NCBI GenBank assembly: GCA_026415495.1
Contig: JAOAGZ010000018.1
Span: forward strand, 1 to 40,930
DNA: 40,930 nucleotides
DNA from: Eximiradius proteiniborus
Lineage (GTDB): Bacteria; Bacteroidota; Ignavibacteria; Kapaibacteriales; UBA2268
Direction: 5' to 3'
Position numbers and translations under genes: made by a program. The notes beneath the pieces are model-generated. The model did not search any database. It was not told the DNA's origin and was given only the letters and a program-made list of their open reading frames with translations. Each line of letters opens with the position of its first letter. The stretch's first letter is position 1. This document shows, piece by piece, positions 35,671 through 40,930 of the stretch.

Positions 35671-38262
35671 TTAAACATTTGCAAACCAGTACGAAATTTT
35701 CATCATAAACGAATGGCGGGCTTTTCTTCCTAATAAATCTGAAAAATCGTCTAACATTATTTTTTGATATTTGTCATATCTTGAGTCGTTTACCTGCCAA
35801 ACTAAATATAACTGAGAACCCGGCAAAAATTCCCACCTTATTACCACACTCGAACGAAACGACTTGAAATAAAAATCCTGCTTTCCAATATTAAATTCAT
35901 CATTTCCATCTGCAATTTTATAATAATTTTCGTTTTCTTCTATTGATGTCCCTGAATATTTTCCATACACTTTTAATGCGTAATTTTTTCTGTTCAATGC
36001 TTCTCCAAAAGATAAATATTTCCCGTTTGTGAAATACGGAGCAAAATACGATTCAAATGTGAAATCAGGAGAAATAGCATAATTTATTCTCAATGATGTC
36101 GAAAAAGTTTTTTGCCTGATTTCTCCAAATATATATCGTTTGTTATAAGTCTCAGGATTATTATTATCACGGGAACCTAAATATATTTTTGGGTCAATTT
36201 CCTGTGAATATGAAAAATCAATACTTATTTTGCTTCTATCAAAATTATGGAATAAATAAGTGCTTATGCTCGAATATTTTGTGTTGTCGAGTGCCCAGGA
36301 ATAATTATAATCCACACTGTATTGCATTGGCTTGGACCAATCACTGCTTATACTGCCATAGAGATTATATGATGGAGCTAATGCCACCATCATACCACCT
36401 CGTGTTTTGGTATCACTAAAATAATGCGGCAGGTAATAAAAACCACCTTCAATAGAATATTTATTCAAAAATGTTACTCCATACGACATTCCAATCGTAT
36501 TTTGTATTTGTTCATAATCCCAATTCATTACGTAACTTGAATAAGCATTTAAGTAATATGAATATAGATAATCGCTTGGCTTATTTTCCCGGTATGTAAT
36601 TCCAAAGTAAAATTTGTGTTCGTCTGCGTGTTGCAGTTTGCCAAAATCGTTAAAGTTCAGCCCAGGAGTTTCCGTATAGTATTCAGCAGTCCAAATCCAA
36701 TGTTCTCCTGCAATTTTCTTAAATCCAACTCTTCCTAATAATCCGGTTAGCCAGTTAGCATTAGTATCCACAGATAAATGCTTTGCATCGGGTCTTTGAA
36801 AATTTTGCGTAATGCTCGTCTGAATAATAGTAATTCTTTCTTTTGTGCCATTTATTGCCGAAAATCCAAGATTCCCATAAAATGAATAAGTTTTGTCGAA
36901 CAAAAATATATTCCAGTCTATTCCACCCGAATATGCAGCATCATTATAATATTTGTGCAAATAGTCCTCGCTGTTTTGACGGTTCACAGCTGTCAAAATA
37001 GCACCGAAAAAAGACCCCGATTCATCCAATTCTTTCTGAGCCCTCACTACACTATATAAAGAATATGGCGATACAATCTGTTGCGTTTTTTTGTGCAATA
37101 CTGTATCATAGTCTTTCCCGTATTCTTTATCGACAAATGCCGTCAATGCCGCATAAGACCATCCATCAGATGAACGTCCGGTGATTTTTGCAGCACCAAG
37201 TATGGTTGAAAACAGGGGATTTCTCGCATATTGTGAATACAATCTGTATGCAGGTGGCTCGCCTATTCTCCTCGAATAATAATAATCAACATTTGTTTTT
37301 CTGAATAATTGGTTTCCTTCAATAAAAAATGGTCTTTTCTCATCGTAATAAACTTCAAATTCTGATAAATTTACTACCGAAGGGTCTGCCTCCACCTGTC
37401 CGAAATCCGGGTTAATCGTTGCATCAAGCGTAACATTCGGTCCAAACCCCATTTTAAAATCTACCCCGACTGATTTTCTCCAGTCCCATTCATTAAAATA
37501 TGGATGATTGCTTGATATATTGGGGTTCTTCTCTAATGTTGTGCTTACATATGGCAATAACTCAATTCTGCGTGTTTTGCGTATGCCTTCAATTCCGACA
37601 AGTTTTCCAAAACGCGATGCCCATCCGGATTGATTCTTTGGTATCATTACCCAATAGGCGTCTTCTTGTGTCGTCGGCGTGTATTGATTGACGTTCAAGC
37701 CAAAAACAAGTGTATCGGCATTCGGAAACCTCAACTGACTAAAAGGTATCGCATATTCTGCTGTCCAGCCAAGACTGTCAATATTTGTCCGTGCTTCCCA
37801 TACAGGATTGTAGTTGTAATCCCGGTCTCCTTCGCTGTCTGTTGCGTGAAAGTAATCTGCTCTTACTCCTGTTGCTGTAACTGCAAAACTAACAGCCGTT
37901 TGCTTATTATTATATGTATCTAATATTATTATTATCCGTTCTGAATTGCTCATATTATCTCTTCTTGAAACGTACGCCTGTATTTTTTCAGGATTTTTTC
38001 TTTCCATTCGCGCCCCGATATACAAATATTCCTCGTCGTAAAGAAATCTTACTTCTATTTTCTCGCTTGGAGCGCCACCTTCAACTGGATCTTTTGTTGT
38101 AAAATCAGAAATTGGAATTGCTTGTCGCCAGTCTTCTTCCAGCAATTTGCCATCTATGTGAATGTTACTTTCTCTTTTCTTTGCAACAGCCACTTTTTCT
38201 GCCGAAAATGTATTTTGACCCGATACTATCAAGCATATAAATATTATACAAAAAAATATCAT
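35671..38262 (-). CDS. Large outer-membrane protein: CBM9-like domain plus DUF5916-type barrel
   Basis: 863 residues. A signal peptide (about 1-20, MIFFCIIFICLIVSGQNTFS) is followed by a CBM9-like beta-sandwich at about 25-215 with the family text IHIDGKLLEEDWRQA, FLYDEEYLYIGARME and GWTAEYAIPFSQLRF. A long beta-rich region to the end has alternating aromatics and a C-terminal motif ISYWFANV typical of outer-membrane barrels. This layout matches the DUF5916 proteins common in Bacteroidota and relatives, whose function is unknown; CBM9 suggests glycan contact at the surface. The segment FGQVEADPSVVNLSEFEVYY with DEKRPFFIEGNQLF is highly characteristic. Length is usual. No SusD-type partner or glycosidase is adjacent. 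Confidence 0.9.
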   Translation of the reverse strand: MIFFCIIFICLIVSGQNTFSAEKVAVAKKRESNIHIDGKLLEEDWRQAIPISDFTTKDPVEGGAPSEKIEVRFLYDEEYLYIGARMERKNPEKIQAYVSRRDNMSNSERIIIILDTYNNKQTAVSFAVTATGVRADYFHATDSEGDRDYNYNPVWEARTNIDSLGWTAEYAIPFSQLRFPNADTLVFGLNVNQYTPTTQEDAYWVMIPKNQSGWASRFGKLVGIEGIRKTRRIELLPYVSTTLEKNPNISSNHPYFNEWDWRKSVGVDFKMGFGPNVTLDATINPDFGQVEADPSVVNLSEFEVYYDEKRPFFIEGNQLFRKTNVDYYYSRRIGEPPAYRLYSQYARNPLFSTILGAAKITGRSSDGWSYAALTAFVDKEYGKDYDTVLHKKTQQIVSPYSLYSVVRAQKELDESGSFFGAILTAVNRQNSEDYLHKYYNDAAYSGGIDWNIFLFDKTYSFYGNLGFSAINGTKERITIIQTSITQNFQRPDAKHLSVDTNANWLTGLLGRVGFKKIAGEHWIWTAEYYTETPGLNFNDFGKLQHADEHKFYFGITYRENKPSDYLYSYYLNAYSSYVMNWDYEQIQNTIGMSYGVTFLNKYSIEGGFYYLPHYFSDTKTRGGMMVALAPSYNLYGSISSDWSKPMQYSVDYNYSWALDNTKYSSISTYLFHNFDRSKISIDFSYSQEIDPKIYLGSRDNNNPETYNKRYIFGEIRQKTFSTSLRINYAISPDFTFESYFAPYFTNGKYLSFGEALNRKNYALKVYGKYSGTSIEENENYYKIADGNDEFNIGKQDFYFKSFRSSVVIRWEFLPGSQLYLVWQVNDSRYDKYQKIMLDDFSDLLGRKARHSFMMKISYWFANV

Positions 38263-38300
38263 AGATACTCTTTCTTTGTAAATAAATCCCTACATTAACG

Positions 38301-38328
38301 CAAAAATACAGAAAAAAGTTACCATCAA
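38301..38328 (-). promoter_or_regulatory. Possible promoter of the CBM9/DUF5916-like gene
   Basis: On the minus strand TATTTTTG (38308-38301) matches TAnnTTTG, with TTG 17 nt upstream (38328-38326). It lies about 38 nt before the ATG at 38262. Confidence 0.4.
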
Positions 38329-38443
38329 CTTAGTTTTTTTATTGTGTTAATTTTCATTTTTTTTATTACAAATAATTAATTCTATTTATGATTAACTGTC
38401 TTTCTGGAAAAGAATTTATGTAACAAAATAAAAATTAATTCGT

Positions 38444-38451
38444 TAAATTTG
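38444..38451 (+). promoter_or_regulatory. Possible -7 box (TAAATTTG) before the CAP-domain gene
   Basis: TAAATTTG matches TAnnTTTG and lies about 80 nt before the ATG at 38533. No clear TTTG partner upstream. Confidence 0.25.
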
Positions 38452-38532
38452 TCAAGATACATAGTCAAGTTTTAATAATACTAACTAAAATAATAGTTCT
38501 TTTTCCAATCTTTTATTTTTTCAGGAGGTCTT

Positions 38533-39138
38533 ATGAAACAAGTAGTTGTTTTACTTATTTGTTTATTCTTTTTTAGCTCGGCTCTTGAAGCCAACCAAAA
38601 GATCAAATTAAAAGACATTATTAACGACATCAAAAAAGAGCTTACGAAATCAAACAAAAAGAAAGATAAGAAACCTAATACTACTATTGAAAGCCCACAA
38701 CAGAACGATATGGAAAGTCAAACGTATTCTTTAAATGATGACATTATTGAATTTTTGAATATTCATAATAAAGAACGTGCTCTATTCAACATTCCACCAC
38801 TCGAATGGAGCCCAGAATTAGCAAAAGATGCTGAAAAATGGGCTAAAATCATTCACGACAAAAATGTATTGCAACACGCAAGCAACTTAGATCAAGGTGA
38901 AAATCTATTCTGGGGTTCTTGTCATAGTTTTACTATGGCTGATGCTGCAAATTCCTGGCTTTCAGAAAAACGGTATTTAAAAAGTAATTACTATGAACCC
39001 AAGGCTGGTCATTACACACAAATGATTTGGAGAAAAACTCAAAAAATTGGTGCTGCAATCGTCAAAGGTAAAAACGGTACTTTTGTCGTTGCTCGATACT
39101 TCCCGGCTGGCAATTATATTGGAGAACCTATAAAATAG
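38533..39138 (+). CDS. Exported CAP-domain (SCP/PR-1-like) protein
   Basis: 201 residues. Signal peptide at about 1-20 (MKQVVVLLICLFFFSSALEA), then a lysine-rich low-complexity linker to about residue 70. The CAP fold follows with its hallmark blocks: FLNIHNKERALFNIPPLEWS, LQHASNLDQGENLFWGS, GHYTQMIWRKTQKIGAAIV and VARYFPAGNYIGE. The histidine and glutamate residues of the CAP cavity (in LQHAS, GENLF and GHYTQM) are kept. CAP proteins are secreted; bacterial ones have no settled function. AGGAGG lies just before the ATG. It stands alone, divergent from the large barrel gene. Confidence 0.92.
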   Translation: MKQVVVLLICLFFFSSALEANQKIKLKDIINDIKKELTKSNKKKDKKPNTTIESPQQNDMESQTYSLNDDIIEFLNIHNKERALFNIPPLEWSPELAKDAEKWAKIIHDKNVLQHASNLDQGENLFWGSCHSFTMADAANSWLSEKRYLKSNYYEPKAGHYTQMIWRKTQKIGAAIVKGKNGTFVVARYFPAGNYIGEPIK

Positions 39139-39460
39139 TATTTGGTGTATTAAAAATGTAATATTGTTACTATTGTCAAATAATTAACGACAATTACTAT
39201 TATAAAATCAGGGAAAAGATCTTCAGAACTGTTGAAATTGAGTTTGATTTATTAGATGAAAATTATAGGTTAATGTGAATAATTCGAAGATAAATAATCG
39301 AGATTGAAACTTGTCTTGATTTTAAATGTTAGGTTATCAAATTTTTAATACATCAATTAGTAGTGATATAAAGTTCAAAAAACAAAAAACCGCAACCCAG
39401 TAATTGAGTTGCGGTTATTTTAATAAAAGAAATGTGCATAATTTTAATAGTAGAAATCAA
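39139..39460. other. 322-bp gap between the CAP-domain gene and the convergent barrel gene
   Basis: AT-rich with no reading frame of interest. The only recognisable element is the terminator hairpin at 39388-39416. No repeat or RNA gene seen. Confidence 0.6.
39382..39420. terminator. Bidirectional terminator between the CAP and barrel genes
   Basis: A 9-bp stem (AACCGCAAC 39388-39396 with GTTGCGGTT 39408-39416) flanked by an A tract on the left and ATTTTAAT on the right. Suitable for both converging transcripts. Confidence 0.82.
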
Positions 39461-40084
39461 TTAAATTTTCATTCTTAAACCAACTTTTATTGGGAAGAAA
39501 GCAGTGCTGCTTCCTTCAGTAAATCCAATATGATAATTACCTTCAAGGAAAATACTTGAATTCCCTATTGGAAATTGAAATCCAGCCCCTAAAAGTAATG
39601 AAAACGCAAGTTCTGATGAACCTTCAAGGACATCAACATCTCCCATATATGCAATTTTTATATCATTTGAAGAAATATTGAAAAAACCTAATCCTCCAAC
39701 TATATATGGAGCTATATTACTTGCATCAGAAGTTAATAATATTTTGGCATTCCCCATAATAGTAAGGATAGAGGCAGTCCCCCCTGAAATTGATACTCCA
39801 ATGTTACTCAATCCATTTGATTTTAATACTCCATCTTCATCAATTCCAAACGATGAATAATCAATAGATCCAGATAATGTAGTATTTTTGCTAATAGAAA
39901 AACCAACTCCTCCACCTACATTAAAACCCATTTTCCAATAATCTGAAAAAACTTCAGGTTTAGATGGGATGGCTGCTCCTGCATTAAAAAACACTTCTTT
40001 CGTTGACTGTGCATTCGTTTGATAAACAGCAACAAGTAAAGTAAATACAATAAACGAAACAAAAAGGTGTTTTGGATAACTCAT
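39461..40084 (-). CDS. Small outer-membrane beta-barrel protein (PorT/OmpA-like barrel)
   Basis: 207 residues. Signal peptide at about 1-25 (MSYPKHLFVSFIVFTLLVAV, ending TNAQ). The remainder is a series of short strands with glycine turns (FNVGGGVGFSISKNTTLSGS, YIVGGLGFFNIS) and a C-terminal strand VGLRMKI, typical of eight-stranded OmpA/PorT-like barrels. No peptidoglycan-binding domain follows, so it is a barrel only. GGGGGA lies just before the ATG. A full promoter match (TTTG-N20-TATATTTG) lies about 84 nt upstream. Function unknown. Confidence 0.78.
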   Translation of the reverse strand: MSYPKHLFVSFIVFTLLVAVYQTNAQSTKEVFFNAGAAIPSKPEVFSDYWKMGFNVGGGVGFSISKNTTLSGSIDYSSFGIDEDGVLKSNGLSNIGVSISGGTASILTIMGNAKILLTSDASNIAPYIVGGLGFFNISSNDIKIAYMGDVDVLEGSSELAFSLLLGAGFQFPIGNSSIFLEGNYHIGFTEGSSTAFFPIKVGLRMKI

Positions 40085-40167
40085 AAATCCCCCGAGATAT
40101 TAAATAAATGATAAAAATTATTGCAAATGATAACTTAATGTAGGATTGAAAATTCTACATTTAAAAA

Positions 40168-40199
40168 CAAATATAAATAAAAAAAATTAAAAAAACAAA
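40168..40199 (-). promoter_or_regulatory. Promoter of the small barrel gene (TTTG-N20-TATATTTG)
   Basis: On the minus strand TTTG (40199-40196) is followed after 20 nt by TATATTTG (40175-40168), a full match to the Bacteroidota primary promoter pattern. It leaves a leader of roughly 75 nt before the ATG at 40084. Confidence 0.55.
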
Positions 40200-40221
40200 A
40201 ATATTTCATCTTAATACATAC

Positions 40222-40254
40222 AAAAAAATCCCGGAAACTTCTTTCCAGGATTTT
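40222..40254 (-). terminator. Intrinsic terminator after tRNA-Met
   Basis: A 13-position stem with one mismatch (40225-40237 with 40242-40254, loop CTTC). The A tract at 40222-40228 gives the U tail for leftward transcription. It starts right after the tRNA 3' end. Confidence 0.85.
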
Positions 40255-40259
40255 GCTTG

Positions 40260-40333
40260 TACCGGGAGAGGGATTTGAACCCCCGACACACGGATTATGA
40301 TTCCGTTGCTCTAACCACCTGAGCTACCCCGGC
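40260..40333 (-). tRNA. tRNA-Met (CAT anticodon, probably elongator)
   Basis: 74-nt cloverleaf on the minus strand. The acceptor is GCCGGGG with TCCCGGT, the D arm contains AGCTCAGGTGGTTAGAGC, the anticodon stem is ACGGA/TCCGT with loop ATCATAA (anticodon CAT), and the T arm is GGGGG-TTCAAAT-CCCTC. It lacks the three G-C pairs of initiator tRNA in the anticodon stem, so it is elongator Met; a lysidine-modified Ile tRNA with CAT cannot be excluded by eye. The 3' CCA is not encoded, unlike in tRNA-His of this window. Confidence 0.93.
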
Positions 40334-40347
40334 TCAAACTTGGACTA

Positions 40348-40379
40348 CAAAATTAATTATTCTTCTCGTAATAAACAAA
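40348..40379 (-). promoter_or_regulatory. Promoter of tRNA-Met (TTTG-N20-TAATTTTG)
   Basis: On the minus strand TTTG (40379-40376) and TAATTTTG (40355-40348) are separated by 20 nt, and the -7 box ends 14 nt before the tRNA 5' end. Same box and spacing as for tRNA-His. Confidence 0.65.
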
Positions 40380-40384
40380 TAATT

Positions 40385-40930
40385 TTACGAACTTTCTAAC
40401 ATTTTTTTCAACTCATCCCGTATTCTTGCCGCCGTCTCGTAATCTTCGTCCCTTATCGCTTTCTCTAATTGCTCCTGCAATATATCAATCCGGCTTTTTG
40501 GTTGCTGTGGAGTTTGGGGTTGTTGCATCTTCTCGGACTTCTTCAGCATCTCGAACTCATCATAATCTTCGTCTGCAACTTCTTCTTTTTCTTCTCCTTG
40601 CGGAGCCACTCCTGTTTCTTGCAATACTTCTGCATTTACATATATCGGGCATCCTACTCTTACCGCTATCGCTATCGCATCGCTCGGTCGTGCATCTATC
40701 TCTATACCCAAATCTTCAAATACCAGCTTTGCATAAAAAGTTCCCTCGATTATATCCGATATTACTACTTCCGTCAAAGTCGCGCCCATCTGGTCCAGAA
40801 TATTCTTAATCAAATCGTGCGTCATCGGTCGCGGTGGGGTTACTCCTTCCATTTCGAGTGCTATTGCTTGCGCCTCGAATGCTCCTATGATTATCGGCAA
40901 TCGACGCTCTCCATCTACCTCCTTCAATAT
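40385..40930 (-). CDS. Bifunctional-nuclease (DUF151) family protein with C-terminal UVR motif, 5' end outside window
   Basis: 181 residues in view. The frame is open to the right edge: the first codons read I-L-K-E-V-D-G-E-R-R, the interior of the usual BFN start, so the N-terminus is missing. The DUF151 domain (about 1-105) shows LPIIIGAFEAQAIALEM, RPMTHDLIKNIL and IDARPSDAIAIAVR, as in plant and bacterial bifunctional nucleases. An acidic and glutamine/proline-rich linker follows, then a C-terminal UvrB/UvrC motif at about 147-181 (LEKAIRDEDYETAARIRDEL). This two-part form is widespread in the Bacteroidota group. The UVR helix pair usually mediates protein contacts. Biochemical role in this lineage is unproven. 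Confidence 0.92.
   Translation of the reverse strand: MLKEVDGERRLPIIIGAFEAQAIALEMEGVTPPRPMTHDLIKNILDQMGATLTEVVISDIIEGTFYAKLVFEDLGIEIDARPSDAIAIAVRVGCPIYVNAEVLQETGVAPQGEEKEEVADEDYDEFEMLKKSEKMQQPQTPQQPKSRIDILQEQLEKAIRDEDYETAARIRDELKKMLESS

Noticed and set aside
1-40930. CRISPR array, prophage or transposon
   Set aside because: No regularly spaced short repeats, transposase, integrase or phage structural genes seen. The only large repeat is the three-copy coding module.

Overview
This window is about 41 kb of AT-rich bacterial chromosome with tightly packed housekeeping genes on both strands. I see no phage, plasmid, insertion sequence or CRISPR array. Several traits point to the Bacteroidota/Chlorobiota side of the FCB group, possibly an Ignavibacteria- or Kapabacteria-like lineage (inference). 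These are outer-membrane families typical of that group (a DUF5020-like barrel, a CBM9/DUF5916-like barrel, a PorT/OmpA-like barrel), a Tgt without its zinc cysteines, a TraR/DksA-like protein with half a zinc finger, a paired M16 peptidase operon, and promoter-like boxes of the form TTTG-N20-TAnnTTTG in front of both tRNA genes. Many genes also carry clear Shine-Dalgarno sequences (for example GGAGGA, AGGAGG, GAGGTG), and these settle several start codons.

Layout. 1-5.7 kb (+): 3' part of ileS, a DksA-like protein with a long Lys/Ala/Pro tail, and an outer-membrane channel paired with a purine permease. 5.7-8 kb (-): a two-gene envelope operon (coiled-coil/barrel protein, then a leucine-rich-repeat protein). 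8-10 kb (+): nnr and a VanZ-like gene, overlapping. 10-14.2 kb (-): proteostasis operon grpE-hslO-lon. 14.4-15.4 kb (-): sucD. 15.6-16.3 kb (+): exported Mn-type superoxide dismutase. 16.3-20.5 kb (-): rplU-rpmA and smc. 21-26.2 kb (+): an outer-membrane protein followed by three receptor-like sensor genes. 26.4-31 kb (+): msrBA, tRNA-His, two M16 peptidase genes. 31-38.3 kb (-): ribBA-greA, serS-tgt-yajC, and a large CBM9/DUF5916-like barrel. 38.5-41 kb: an exported CAP-domain protein, a small barrel protein, tRNA-Met and a bifunctional-nuclease/UVR-motif gene cut by the right edge.

The most unusual region is 20.98-26.16 kb. Three consecutive genes have three different sensory domains (double Cache, single Cache, four-helix bundle). 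Each is followed by a transmembrane helix, a HAMP domain and the same 107-residue HAMP-array module, and all three stop within 5-10 residues of the same point, just inside the first strand of what would be a PAS domain. None has a methyl-accepting, kinase or cyclase output domain. The module copies are gap-free and about 86-87% identical in DNA by my hand alignment, with mostly synonymous differences, so they look like selected proteins rather than decaying fragments. They may be receptors without their own output that work through a partner, or sensor cassettes able to recombine with a full-length receptor elsewhere.

The rest is largely core metabolism and envelope biology. Most convergent gene pairs are separated by clear hairpin terminators, several of them usable from both sides.
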